A DNA stretch of 64,000 bases from Glaciecola sp028401415 (GTDB taxonomy: Bacteria; Pseudomonadota; Gammaproteobacteria; Enterobacterales; Alteromonadaceae): contig NZ_CP171821.2 in the NCBI RefSeq assembly GCF_028401415.2, positions 4,526,001-4,590,000 on the forward strand, read 5' to 3'. A program made the translations under genes and the position numbers. This document shows positions 51,414 through 60,269 of the stretch, piece by piece. How positions within the stretch are numbered: the stretch's first letter is position 1; each line of letters begins with the position of its first letter. The notes beneath the pieces were generated by a model that ran no database searches, was not told where the DNA came from, and saw nothing but the letters and a program-made list of their open reading frames with translations.

Positions 51414-53081
51414 GTGCTGTTAAGTGCACTGATTGTTTTACCGCTACTGGTTGTCGCCAGTAGCGTTTTTGTATTCGATACAGAACTTTGGGCGCATGTG
51501 TTCGCAACCGTACTGTCGGATTATGTCATCAATTCAATTGTGTTGGCTGCAAGTGTGGGTATTGGAACCATTATTGTCGGGACATACCTTGCTTATATTA
51601 TGGTGAATTTCGAGTTTGTGGGAAAATCGATGCTCACCTGGCTAATTTTGCTTCCCCTTGCTATGCCAGCCTATATTATCGCGTATACCTATACTGGCAT
51701 TCTTGATTTTTCTGGGCCTTTACAAAGCTTTTTACGGGACACATTTGAATGGACGAGAGCTGACTATCAGTTTTGGGACGTGCGTTCTTTAAGCGGCGCT
51801 ATCGCGATGATGATTTTAGTGTTTTACCCCTATGTGTATATCCTTGCGCGCACCGCCTTTGCAGAGCAGTCTTATTCACTTTATAAGGTAAGTCAGCTTG
51901 CTGGACTCTCGCGCTTAGCGCATCTGCGAAAAGTTGCCTTTCCACTTGCTCGCCCAGCTATCGTTACTGGTGCGTCGCTTGCAATGATGGAAGCATTCGC
52001 TGACTATGGAACCGTAGCGTATTTTGGCGTGAGCACCTTTAGTACCGGAATATTCAGAACCTGGTTTGGGATGGGAAACGTGCAAGGCGCCGCGCAACTC
52101 GCCAGTTTACTTTGCTTATTCGTTTTGGTCTTGCTTATTCTGGAAAAGCGAGGCCGCAGAGACGCTGCACACTATGTGAACGTTTCTGGCTCAGCAAACG
52201 CAGCAAAACATGTTCATAAAGTATCAAGCTTTAAAGGCCTTGCTTTGTTTGTGCTATGTCTGTTGCCCGCAGCATTAGGGTTTATCATTCCCTTTATCCA
52301 GCTTGCAATATGGAGTATTCAATTCGCTGATGTGGGAGACTTGGGCGCATTTACCGATCTTGTGGTGAACACTTTTTATCTCGCGTTTTTAGGTGCGCTC
52401 ATTATCGTGGCAATAGCGCTTTTGGTATCCTATGCCAAAAGAATGCTGCCAAATAAAATCAATCAAACCGCTGAGCAAATGCTCTCGCTCGGTTATGCAC
52501 TACCCGGTATTGTAATTGCCGTTGGCGTATTGATGGTTGCAGGCTTTTTCGACAGGCAACTTAATGCCTTCACTATGTTGGTGTTTGACTACCGTCCCGG
52601 TCTTGTGGTGTCGGGCGGTGTGGCAATTCTGATCTTTGCCTATGCTGTGCGCTTTGTGAGTGTTGCGCTACAAAACACCGAAACGGGGCTTGCGCGTATT
52701 TCGCCCAAAATGGACAGTGCCGCTTTGTCGATGGACGGACGAAGTGAACGTTTGTTGCGACGCATTCACGTCCCATTGCTGTCTGGTTCGTTGTTAAGTG
52801 CATTGTTACTCGTGTTTGTGGACATTTTAAAAGAACTGCCTGCCACTCTTGTGCTTAGACCTTTCAATTTTAACACCCTCGCGGTGAGAGCATACGAGCT
52901 AGCGTCTGACGAGCGGCTTATTGATGCTGCTTTACCTGCAATCAGTATCGTATTGGTCGCACTCATTCCCGTAATGTTACTCACGCATCAAATGACTAAG
53001 CAAAGCGACCGCTCCAGTCACAAAGTGCGCCCTACACAGCCAAACGATACGAATAAAGGCAGGTCAGTGAAGTATGCTTGA
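51414..53081 (+). CDS. fbpB: Fe(3+) ABC transporter permease FbpB
   Basis: About 555 residues with some twelve membrane helices in two homologous halves, each with an EAA-type loop (YKVSQLAGLSRLAHLRKVAFPLARP and AALSMDGRSERLLRRIHVPL). The start is uncertain. GTG at 51414 is the first ordinary start but lacks a Shine-Dalgarno sequence. The frame stays open to the fbpA stop, and ATC at 51369 has GGAG 7 nt upstream and would add a basic N-terminal tail (QSKRRKSPFLQTS) in front of the first helix. It overlaps the ATPase gene by 8 bp. Confidence 0.88.
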   Translation: MLLSALIVLPLLVVASSVFVFDTELWAHVFATVLSDYVINSIVLAASVGIGTIIVGTYLAYIMVNFEFVGKSMLTWLILLPLAMPAYIIAYTYTGILDFSGPLQSFLRDTFEWTRADYQFWDVRSLSGAIAMMILVFYPYVYILARTAFAEQSYSLYKVSQLAGLSRLAHLRKVAFPLARPAIVTGASLAMMEAFADYGTVAYFGVSTFSTGIFRTWFGMGNVQGAAQLASLLCLFVLVLLILEKRGRRDAAHYVNVSGSANAAKHVHKVSSFKGLALFVLCLLPAALGFIIPFIQLAIWSIQFADVGDLGAFTDLVVNTFYLAFLGALIIVAIALLVSYAKRMLPNKINQTAEQMLSLGYALPGIVIAVGVLMVAGFFDRQLNAFTMLVFDYRPGLVVSGGVAILIFAYAVRFVSVALQNTETGLARISPKMDSAALSMDGRSERLLRRIHVPLLSGSLLSALLLVFVDILKELPATLVLRPFNFNTLAVRAYELASDERLIDAALPAISIVLVALIPVMLLTHQMTKQSDRSSHKVRPTQPNDTNKGRSVKYA

Positions 53082-54135
53082 AGTACAAAGCTTAAGTCTG
53101 AACTACGACGATACAACTGTGCTCAGTGAGGTCAGTTTTTCCTTAAGTGCTGGCGAAATCGCCTGCGTGCTTGGTCCATCAGGTTGCGGAAAAACAACGC
53201 TCTTACAATCTATTGCAGGTTTTCATGTGCCAAGCCACGGTCAAATCCACATCGACGGTCAAATTGTTGCGAGTGACGATACTGACCTTGCACCTGACAA
53301 ACGAGGCATCGGCGTGGTGTTCCAAGACTTTGCCTTGTTCCCTCATATGAGCGTACAAAAGAACGTTGAGTATGGCCTACATAAACTGAGTGCAGATGAG
53401 AGAAAGGCGCGCGCGCTCGACATGCTTGAGCGAGTCGATTTGGCCGAATATTCACAAAGCTTTCCTCATGAGCTATCAGGCGGTCAGCAGCAGCGTGTTG
53501 CCATTGCAAGAGCCGTTGCACCAAAGCCACGACTGCTGCTGTTAGACGAACCTTTTTCAAGCCTTGATCCAGAACTACGTGAACGGCTAGCGGTAGAAAT
53601 ACGCAATATTATCAAGCGTTTGGGGATCACTGCGCTGATGGTGACCCATGACCAACACGAAGCCTTTGCGATGGCCGACAAAATAGGCATCTTTGCACAT
53701 GGACACTGTCAGCAGTGGGATACCGCTTATAAACTATACCATGAACCCAACACGCGTTTTGTGGCCGACTTTATCGGCGAGGGTGTGTTTGTGCCTGGCA
53801 CCGTGGAAGAAAGTGCAGGGCAGTTATTCGTCAACACCGCGCTAGGGCGCTTAGATTTAAATCAGCAACACAGTTTTGCCGCAGGCCAAACGCTTGATGT
53901 ATTAATTCGCCCTGACGATCTTTCATTAAACGCAGCAAGCAAAATCGCCACAAGCTTGACTGCCTCTGTACTCGACCGCCGATTCAGAGGTGCCAGCATT
54001 CTGTACAAATTAGTGCTTAAGGACGAAAACCAAAAACTGCTTTGCCTTGCGCCCAGTCATCAAGATTTTAAGGTGGGTGAGCGTGTTTCTTTGCGTTTGG
54101 ATATTGAGCACTGTATCTGTTTTACAAAGGCGTAA
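53074..54135 (+). CDS. fbpC: Fe(3+) ABC transporter ATP-binding protein FbpC
   Basis: A 353-residue ABC ATPase with Walker A GPSGCGKTTLL at about residue 34, signature LSGGQQQRVAIARA, Walker B LLLLDEPFSSLD and the H-loop MVTHDQHEA. The C-terminal part forms an OB-like TOBE region (LDVLIRPDDLSL). It starts inside the end of the permease gene, so fbpABC forms a coupled operon that imports ferric iron. Confidence 0.93.
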   Translation: MLEVQSLSLNYDDTTVLSEVSFSLSAGEIACVLGPSGCGKTTLLQSIAGFHVPSHGQIHIDGQIVASDDTDLAPDKRGIGVVFQDFALFPHMSVQKNVEYGLHKLSADERKARALDMLERVDLAEYSQSFPHELSGGQQQRVAIARAVAPKPRLLLLDEPFSSLDPELRERLAVEIRNIIKRLGITALMVTHDQHEAFAMADKIGIFAHGHCQQWDTAYKLYHEPNTRFVADFIGEGVFVPGTVEESAGQLFVNTALGRLDLNQQHSFAAGQTLDVLIRPDDLSLNAASKIATSLTASVLDRRFRGASILYKLVLKDENQKLLCLAPSHQDFKVGERVSLRLDIEHCICFTKA

Positions 54136-54314
54136 TTCACGCTTCCTAGTCGCCAAAATCTTATTTGCGCGATGCTAATTATAGGCTTTAAGTAAGCCCT
54201 CAAGCTAAGTCATTAAATAGATACCAAAATAAGTGCCGAAAATGCGAGCTTTCATTTATATTTGCGTAAGCTTTCGTTTATAATCCACGCCTTTGAATTT
54301 ACATGGGCCATCAG

Positions 54315-56111
54315 ATGCGCACAGACTATTGTGGAAGAATAGACAAACAATACATCGACCAAACTGTCACCTTAAAAGGATGGGTGAATAAGCGTCGCGA
54401 TTTAGGCGGCGTTATTTTTATCGATCTTCGCGACCGCGAGGGCGTTTTGCAGGTGGTGATTGACCCAGATACTGAACAAGCGTTTGCCAATGCCAGCGAG
54501 CTTCGCAACGAATTTTGTATTGAAGTAGAGGGGCTTGTCCGAGCGCGCCCAGATAGTCAAATAAACAACGATATGTCTACAGGTCAAGTCGAGGTCTTAG
54601 GCAAGCAAGTCACCATTATCAACAGAGCGCCTGCACTTCCACTTGATTGGAATCAAGAAAACTCAGAAGAACAGCGTCTCAAATATCGCTATTTAGACTT
54701 ACGCCGCCCGCTTATGACAGAGCGTCTTGTATTTAGAAGCAAAGTGACTGGTGCGGTGCGACGTTATTTAGAAGACAACGACTTCTTAGATATTGAAACG
54801 CCCATATTAACTGCTGCCACACCCGAAGGAGCGCGCGATTATTTAGTACCAAGTCGAACCCACAAAGGCGAATTTTTCGCACTGCCGCAATCGCCACAGC
54901 TGTTCAAGCAACTGCTGATGATGAGTGGAATGGATAAGTATTATCAAATCGTAAAGTGCTTCAGAGACGAAGACTTACGAGCAGATCGCCAACCAGAATT
55001 CACGCAAATTGATATTGAAACCTCTTTCTTAGATGCTGATGGCGTAATGGCGATCACCGAAGGACTCATTAGAGATATCTTTCAAAAAATGCTGAGTGTA
55101 GATTTAGGCGACTTCCCTCGTATGAGCTACGCCGAGGCCATGCAGCGCTTTGGCAGCGATAAGCCCGATTTGCGTAATCCACTTGAAATCGTAGATGTGG
55201 CAGATATTGTCAAAAACATTGAATTTAAAGTGTTCAGCGGACCTGCCAACGATGAAAACGGACGAGTTGCGACAATCTGCGTACCCGGCGGCGCATCACT
55301 TTCGCGCAAACAAATAGACCAATATGCCGAATTTGCCGGTATTTATGGTGCAAAAGGCCTCGCGTGGATGAAGGTGAACGAAATTGCAAAGGGCATGGAT
55401 GGGATCCAATCGCCCGTTCTTAAGTTCTTCGATGCACAAAGTGTAGAAAAATTGCTTAATGCAACAAATGCCAAAGACGGTGATATTCTACTGTTTGGTG
55501 CAGATAGCTATCATGTTGTTACCGAAGCACTGGGCGCACTTCGTTTAAAACTCGGCAAAGACTTCGATTTACTGCAAGGTGAGTGGAAACCGCTTTGGGT
55601 GGTAGACTTTCCGATGTTCGAAAAAGCAGATGGACAGCTTCACGCTTTGCACCATCCTTTTACTGCACCTCGAGATAGTTCGCTAGAAGCGCTCAAAGAA
55701 AGCCCGGAAACTGCGCTTTCTAATGCATATGATATGGTTCTGAACGGCGTCGAACTTGGCGGAGGCTCAGTACGTATTCACGATATGGATATGCAAGCTT
55801 TGGTCTTCGAACTTCTCGGTATAGGCGAGCAAGAAGCCCAAGAGAAGTTTGGTTTTTTACTTGAAGCGCTTAAGTATGGTACACCACCGCACGCAGGCCT
55901 TGCGTTTGGATTAGACCGATTAGTCATGCTCATGCTCGATGCCGAGTCTATCCGCGATGTTATGGCATTCCCTAAAACGACAACGGCTGCATGCCCGCTA
56001 ACCGGTGCTCCAGGAAAAGCCAATCCTCAACAGCTGCAAGAACTCGCCATTGCTACGCTCGCTAAGGACGCAAGCACAGCAGAGAAAAACGAGGCTGAGG
56101 AAAACCAATAG
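54315..56111 (+). CDS. aspS: Aspartyl-tRNA synthetase
   Basis: A 598-residue class IIb synthetase. It has an OB-fold anticodon-binding domain (VTLKGWVNKRRDLGGVIFID), motif 2 FRDEDLRADRQPEFTQIDIE, an inserted GAD domain and motif 3 GLAFGLDRLVMLML. The ATG at 54315 begins MRTDYCGR like E. coli MRTEYCGQ; an ATG four codons earlier (54303) cannot be excluded. A TATAAT (54279-54284) lies about 30 bp upstream without a clear -35. First gene of aspS-nudB-ruvCAB. Confidence 0.95.
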   Translation: MRTDYCGRIDKQYIDQTVTLKGWVNKRRDLGGVIFIDLRDREGVLQVVIDPDTEQAFANASELRNEFCIEVEGLVRARPDSQINNDMSTGQVEVLGKQVTIINRAPALPLDWNQENSEEQRLKYRYLDLRRPLMTERLVFRSKVTGAVRRYLEDNDFLDIETPILTAATPEGARDYLVPSRTHKGEFFALPQSPQLFKQLLMMSGMDKYYQIVKCFRDEDLRADRQPEFTQIDIETSFLDADGVMAITEGLIRDIFQKMLSVDLGDFPRMSYAEAMQRFGSDKPDLRNPLEIVDVADIVKNIEFKVFSGPANDENGRVATICVPGGASLSRKQIDQYAEFAGIYGAKGLAWMKVNEIAKGMDGIQSPVLKFFDAQSVEKLLNATNAKDGDILLFGADSYHVVTEALGALRLKLGKDFDLLQGEWKPLWVVDFPMFEKADGQLHALHHPFTAPRDSSLEALKESPETALSNAYDMVLNGVELGGGSVRIHDMDMQALVFELLGIGEQEAQEKFGFLLEALKYGTPPHAGLAFGLDRLVMLMLDAESIRDVMAFPKTTTAACPLTGAPGKANPQQLQELAIATLAKDASTAEKNEAEENQ

Positions 56112-56118
56112 AGTAAAT

Positions 56119-56586
56119 ATGACTTTTAAACTTCCTGAGTCGGTTATGGTTGTGCTGCATACAAAGGTGCAGACAAGCAACTGTGCTCAGGAAAGTGCAG
56201 AAAACAGTCAAGTTTTACTTTTACAACGCATGGATGATCCGGATTTTTGGCAGTCTGTTACCGGCACCATGGAGCCAGGGGAGTCGCCCATTCAAACTGC
56301 TTATCGGGAAGTGGCTGAAGAAACGGGTATTGAGCTTAGTTTTTCCAATCATGATATTGTTGACTGCCGTTTAGTTAATCAATACCAGATTCGAAAGCAG
56401 TGGCGGTATCGTTATGCGCCAGGCACCTCCTTTAATAATGAGCATGTGTTTTGTGCCTGTGTAGATATCAATACGCAGGTAAAACTCACCGAGCATTTAA
56501 GCTACGCGTGGATGAGCAAAGAGCAGGCAATGGCCAAAGCTTGGTCGAGCACTAACAGGCGCGCAATAGAGATGTTCGTTCCATGA
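56119..56586 (+). CDS. nudB: Dihydroneopterin triphosphate diphosphatase NudB
   Basis: A 155-residue Nudix hydrolase of folate synthesis, which removes pyrophosphate from dihydroneopterin triphosphate. The Nudix box is GTMEPGESPIQTAYREVAEE followed by TGI. Assigned nudB from its size and its place directly after aspS, as in E. coli. The ATG at 56119 is 7 bp after the aspS stop; a longer open frame runs back into aspS and is not used. It overlaps ruvC by 4 bp. Confidence 0.9.
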   Translation: MTFKLPESVMVVLHTKVQTSNCAQESAENSQVLLLQRMDDPDFWQSVTGTMEPGESPIQTAYREVAEETGIELSFSNHDIVDCRLVNQYQIRKQWRYRYAPGTSFNNEHVFCACVDINTQVKLTEHLSYAWMSKEQAMAKAWSSTNRRAIEMFVP

Positions 56587-57104
56587 AAGTTATTCTTGGC
56601 ATTGATCCTGGCTCGCGAATTACCGGATATGGATTGATTAAGGTGGTCGCCAATAAAGCTGAATACCTTGCAAGTGGCTGCATTCGAGTACAGGATGAAA
56701 GCCTGTCAGCCCGATTACACAATGTATTTACCGGCGTGAGCGAAATCATTCGCCAATTTTCGCCAACGGAGTTTGCCATCGAACAAGTATTTATGGCAAA
56801 AAATGCAGATTCTGCATTAAAGCTTGGGCAAGCAAGGGGCGCCGCTATTGTGGCGGCTACCAATAAATCTCTGCCTGTTGCCGAGTATTCAGCCCGTCAG
56901 ATCAAGCAGTCGGTTGTCGGGATTGGGGCAGCCGATAAAACGCAGGTTCAGCACATGGTGACGTATTTGCTCAAGCTCACAAAAACACCTCAAGCAGATG
57001 CAGCAGATGCGCTTGCAGTTGCGCTGTGTCACTTGCATACTGAGCAAAGTTTAATTCGCATGTCGGGGCAGGCCAGTAAAACGGTTCGAAAACGCTTGCG
57101 ATAG
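56583..57104 (+). CDS. ruvC: Holliday junction resolvase RuvC
   Basis: A 173-residue RNase H-fold endonuclease that cuts Holliday junctions. The first acidic residue is Asp7 in LGIDPGSRITGYG, the Glu is in FAIEQVF, and the C-terminal acidic pair is in PQADAADALAVALCH. The ATG overlaps the nudB end (ATGA). yebC, which lies between nudB and ruvC in E. coli, is missing. Confidence 0.96.
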   Translation: MKVILGIDPGSRITGYGLIKVVANKAEYLASGCIRVQDESLSARLHNVFTGVSEIIRQFSPTEFAIEQVFMAKNADSALKLGQARGAAIVAATNKSLPVAEYSARQIKQSVVGIGAADKTQVQHMVTYLLKLTKTPQADAADALAVALCHLHTEQSLIRMSGQASKTVRKRLR

Positions 57105-57160
57105 CACTCGCTTATGCGCTAACACTAAATAAAATATAACAATAAGAGTTAAACTACGAC

Positions 57161-57796
57161 ATGATTGGATTGCTGCGCGGCACACTACTTGAAAAGCTCC
57201 CTCCGGATATTTTACTGGATGTAAATGGGGTGGGTTATGAGGTGCAACTGCCCATGACCAGCTTTTATGAGCTTCCAGAGGTTAACCAAGCGGTCACCCT
57301 CTTTACGCATTTTGTGGTTCGCGAAGATGCTCAGTTGTTATTTGGCTTTATCACACGCCAAGAGCGCAGCCTTTTTAGAATTCTGATAAAGGCCAATGGA
57401 GTTGGCCCTAAGCTAGCGTGTACTATTCTCTCGGGTATGTCAGCGGCCCAGTTCGTGCAAGCGGTTATGTATGAAGATATTACCGCAATGGTTAAAATGC
57501 CGGGCGTAGGGAAAAAGACAGCCGAACGCTTGGTAGTAGAGCTTAAAGATAAGTTGAAAGACTTAGATGTGGCGCATGCATCTACGCCAGCGGCTGGTCA
57601 AGGCCCGAGTATTGAGTCTGCGCCTAGCGAACAAACGATATTGGCGCCTCAGCTTTCGTCCAAAGAAGAGGCTATTAGTGCATTGGTCGCACTCGGATAT
57701 AAGCCTGCACAAGCCGAAAAGTCAGTGAAAGGTGTATTTTCAGAGGATGCGAGCAGTGAACAACTTATTCGAGATGCTTTAAAGTCGATGGTTTGA
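57161..57796 (+). CDS. ruvA: Holliday junction DNA helicase subunit RuvA
   Basis: A 211-residue junction-binding protein with an N-terminal OB domain (MIGLLRGTLLEKLPPDILLD), two helix-hairpin-helix motifs (ANGVGPKLACTIL, MPGVGKKTAERLVVEL), an acidic/Pro/Ser linker (about residues 140-165) and the RuvB-binding C-terminal domain (AISALVALGYKPAQAEKSV). It lies 56 bp after ruvC and 88 bp before ruvB. Confidence 0.96.
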   Translation: MIGLLRGTLLEKLPPDILLDVNGVGYEVQLPMTSFYELPEVNQAVTLFTHFVVREDAQLLFGFITRQERSLFRILIKANGVGPKLACTILSGMSAAQFVQAVMYEDITAMVKMPGVGKKTAERLVVELKDKLKDLDVAHASTPAAGQGPSIESAPSEQTILAPQLSSKEEAISALVALGYKPAQAEKSVKGVFSEDASSEQLIRDALKSMV

Positions 57797-57884
57797 TTGA
57801 TAACACGCATACTTACTGCTTTCGCAATAGTGATGACTGCAAGTGAAAAGCGAAACTCAATAATATTATAAAAGTGCATACAAG

Positions 57885-58889
57885 ATGATTGAAGCGGACA
57901 GATTAATACAAGCAAATGAACAAGGTGAAGATGAGGTAGTTGACCGCGCCATTCGCCCTAAAATGCTCGGCGATTATGCCGGGCAAGATCACGTATGCGA
58001 ACAAATGGAAATATTTATCCAAGCTGCGCGAAAGCGCGAGGATGCACTGGATCATTTGCTTATTTTTGGGCCGCCGGGCTTGGGCAAAACAACGCTGGCA
58101 AACATCGTTGCTAATGAAATGGGCGTAAATATCAAAACGACATCGGGGCCGGTGCTTGAAAAAGCAGGGGACTTAGCTGCACTGCTCACCAACTTAGAAG
58201 AGAACGACGTTTTATTTATCGATGAAATTCACCGCTTGAGCCCCGTTGTTGAAGAAGTGCTTTATCCGGCAATGGAAGACTACCAGCTTGATATCATGAT
58301 AGGGGAAGGCCCCGCCGCTCGTTCTATTAAATTAGACTTACCTCCGTTTACATTGGTTGGCGCCACAACGCGCGCAGGCTCACTGACTTCCCCACTAAGA
58401 GATAGGTTTGGCATTGTGCAGCGTCTTGAGTTTTACAATGTAAAAGACTTAACCAACATTGTGATTCGAAGCGCAGCTTATCTGAACTTAAATATGCACC
58501 AAGAAGGTGCTTTCGAGATAGCCAAGCGCAGTCGTGGCACACCTCGAATAGCGAATAGATTGCTGCGCCGGGTACGCGATTACGCAGAAATTAAAGCAGA
58601 TGGTGAAATTAGCTCTCAGGTAGCTGCAAGCGCGCTTAATATGCTGGATGTAGATAAGCAAGGTTTTGATTTTATGGATCGAAAACTGCTGCTGGCGATT
58701 ATTGAGAAGTTTTCAGGTGGCCCCGTTGGGCTTGAGAATGTCGCCGCTGCCATTGGCGAAGAGAAAGAAACAATTGAGGATGTGATTGAACCCTTTTTGA
58801 TTCAACAAGGCTTTTTGCAACGCACTCCGCGAGGGAGAATAGCGACTGAGCATGCATATTCGCACTTAGGGTTTTCAATTAAAGATTAG
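57885..58889 (+). CDS. ruvB: Holliday junction ATP-dependent helicase RuvB
   Basis: A 334-residue AAA+ motor. Walker A is FGPPGLGKTTLANIVANEMG, Walker B VLFIDEIHRLS, sensor 1 LVGATTRAG, the arginine finger PLRDRFGI, and a C-terminal winged helix (FLQRTPRGRIATEHAY). It drives branch migration with RuvA. Last gene of the ruv set; no rightward terminator is visible after it. Confidence 0.97.
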   Translation: MIEADRLIQANEQGEDEVVDRAIRPKMLGDYAGQDHVCEQMEIFIQAARKREDALDHLLIFGPPGLGKTTLANIVANEMGVNIKTTSGPVLEKAGDLAALLTNLEENDVLFIDEIHRLSPVVEEVLYPAMEDYQLDIMIGEGPAARSIKLDLPPFTLVGATTRAGSLTSPLRDRFGIVQRLEFYNVKDLTNIVIRSAAYLNLNMHQEGAFEIAKRSRGTPRIANRLLRRVRDYAEIKADGEISSQVAASALNMLDVDKQGFDFMDRKLLLAIIEKFSGGPVGLENVAAAIGEEKETIEDVIEPFLIQQGFLQRTPRGRIATEHAYSHLGFSIKD

Positions 58890-58911
58890 GAAAACACGCT
58901 TGAAAATAGCG

Positions 58912-58943
58912 AGCAAAAAAAAAGCCCGCAAAAAATGCGGGCA
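58912..58943 (-). terminator. Strong intrinsic terminator oriented leftward
   Basis: GCCCGCA (58924-58930) and TGCGGGC (58936-58942) form a 7-bp GC stem around AAAAA. On the plus strand the stem is followed by A residues, but on the minus strand it is followed by nine T residues. It is thus a textbook terminator for leftward transcription, although both flanking genes run rightward. Confidence 0.7.
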
Positions 58944-58969
58944 AAAAATATATCAACGGAAGGGATTCC

Positions 58970-59038
58970 ATGAAACACGAACAAACACAATCGGTTTACT
59001 TCGTACTTGCGACGCATTTTACGAATTTTTCAGGGTAG
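58970..59038 (+). CDS. Possible 22-residue peptide upstream of the tol-pal operon
   Basis: ATG at 58970, preceded by the strong Shine-Dalgarno sequence GGAAGGGA with about 6 nt spacing, opens a 22-codon frame (MKHEQTQSVYFVLATHFTNF then SG) ending at TAG 59038. It could be a leader peptide or a small protein. No other evidence for translation is available; no family recognised. Confidence 0.35.
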   Translation: MKHEQTQSVYFVLATHFTNFSG

Positions 59039-59052
59039 GACAATTGAATAAA

Positions 59053-59080
59053 ATTAGATTTTTCTATTAGAAAAACTAAT
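59053..59080. repeat. AT-rich hairpin upstream of ybgC
   Basis: ATTAG-(A)-TTTTTCT pairs with AGAAAAA-CTAAT around a 3-nt loop: a 12-bp stem with one bulge, 14 bp after the short ORF and about 80 bp before ybgC. It may affect expression of the tol-pal operon or be the end of an RNA. Confidence 0.45.
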
Positions 59081-59163
59081 GCTAGATATAAAATCGAACT
59101 TTCCAATCGTTATATATACTTGATATTAGCAATTTTTTAACAAATATAAACGAAAAGTAATAC

Positions 59164-59568
59164 ATGAATAAATTTGATATCAATGTGCGGGTGTATTTTG
59201 AAGATACCGACGCAGGTGGAATTGTATACCATGCAAACTATTTACGTTACTTCGAACGGGCGCGCTCGGACTGGGTGAGGGCCTTAGGTGGTAACCAAGC
59301 GAAGCTGATGGAACAATCAGTCGCTTTTGTCGTCAAAGATCTGAATATGATTTATCATAAAAGCGCTAAGTTAGATGAGCTCTTAACAGTTAGCTGTGAG
59401 CCCATTACAATAAAGCGTGTGAGCTTGTTATTTAAACAAGCCGTGTATAACAATAATAATGAATGTTTGGTTGAGGCTACGGTGAAGGTTGGGTGTATTA
59501 ATCCAATCACAAAATCACCAAGTCGAATTCCAGACGACCTGTTGAGGGAAATGCGCCGTGAGCAGTGA
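59164..59568 (+). CDS. ybgC: Acyl-CoA thioesterase YbgC
   Basis: A 134-residue hot-dog fold thioesterase with the 4-hydroxybenzoyl-CoA-type motif VYFEDTDAGGIVYHANYLRY, containing the catalytic Asp. It is the conserved first gene of the tol-pal cluster and is thought to act in phospholipid metabolism. It overlaps the tolQ start by 11 bp. Confidence 0.94.
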   Translation: MNKFDINVRVYFEDTDAGGIVYHANYLRYFERARSDWVRALGGNQAKLMEQSVAFVVKDLNMIYHKSAKLDELLTVSCEPITIKRVSLLFKQAVYNNNNECLVEATVKVGCINPITKSPSRIPDDLLREMRREQ

Positions 59569-60238
59569 TATGTCCATTGTCAGCCTAGTGCTGGCTGCTA
59601 GTATTCCAGTTCAATTTATCATGCTATTGCTTTTAGGCATGTCAATTAGCAGCTGGGCCTATATATTCCAAAGAAATTCCGCCATAAAATCTGCATTGTC
59701 AGAGCTTCGAGAATTTGAAGACACTTTTTGGTCGGGTGCAGACTTAAACAGTTTGTACAACGAGCTTTCTCAGCGCGAAAACCTATTCGGCGCTTCCTTA
59801 ATCTTTTGTTCTGGTTTTAAAGAGTATGTTCGCTTGCGTAAAACCTCAGGTGTGACGCCAGAAGCCATCACTGACGGTTCATACCGAGCGATGCGCGTGG
59901 CCATGTCGCGCGAAGTCGATGAGCTTGAGACGCGCCTTCCCTATTTAGCTACCGTAGGTTCTATCTCTCCCTACATTGGATTATTGGGCACGGTTTACGG
60001 GATCATGACAGCCTTTATTGCGCTGGGGCAAGTGAAACAAGCCACCTTACAGATGGTAGCGCCGGGCATTGCCGAGGCACTGATTGCAACGGCAATAGGC
60101 CTATTTGCTGCTATTCCGGCGTATGTCGCGTACAACCGTTTTATGGCAAAAGTTGAGAAACTCGAAAACGCCTACGGTAACTTTATGGAAGAGTTTTCCG
60201 CCATTCTCACTCGCCAAAGCTTAGCTAGCAGAGCTTAG
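59558..60238 (+). CDS. tolQ: Tol-Pal system protein TolQ
   Basis: A 226-residue inner-membrane proton-channel subunit of the ExbB/MotA type with three helices: about residues 12-35, 128-150 and 160-185 (ISPYIGLLGTVYGIMTAFI, IATAIGLFAAIPAYVAYNRF). With TolR it powers TolA. The GTG at 59558 was chosen because GAGGGA lies 8 nt upstream; the ATG four codons later is too far from it. Confidence 0.95.
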   Translation: MSSDMSIVSLVLAASIPVQFIMLLLLGMSISSWAYIFQRNSAIKSALSELREFEDTFWSGADLNSLYNELSQRENLFGASLIFCSGFKEYVRLRKTSGVTPEAITDGSYRAMRVAMSREVDELETRLPYLATVGSISPYIGLLGTVYGIMTAFIALGQVKQATLQMVAPGIAEALIATAIGLFAAIPAYVAYNRFMAKVEKLENAYGNFMEEFSAILTRQSLASRA

Positions 60239-60269
60239 CCAGCAATAAACCATAAGCTGAGGATAGATT

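Noticed and set aside
58912..58943. Terminator of ruvB
   Set aside because: On the plus strand the stem is followed by A residues, not T, so it does not fit rightward termination.
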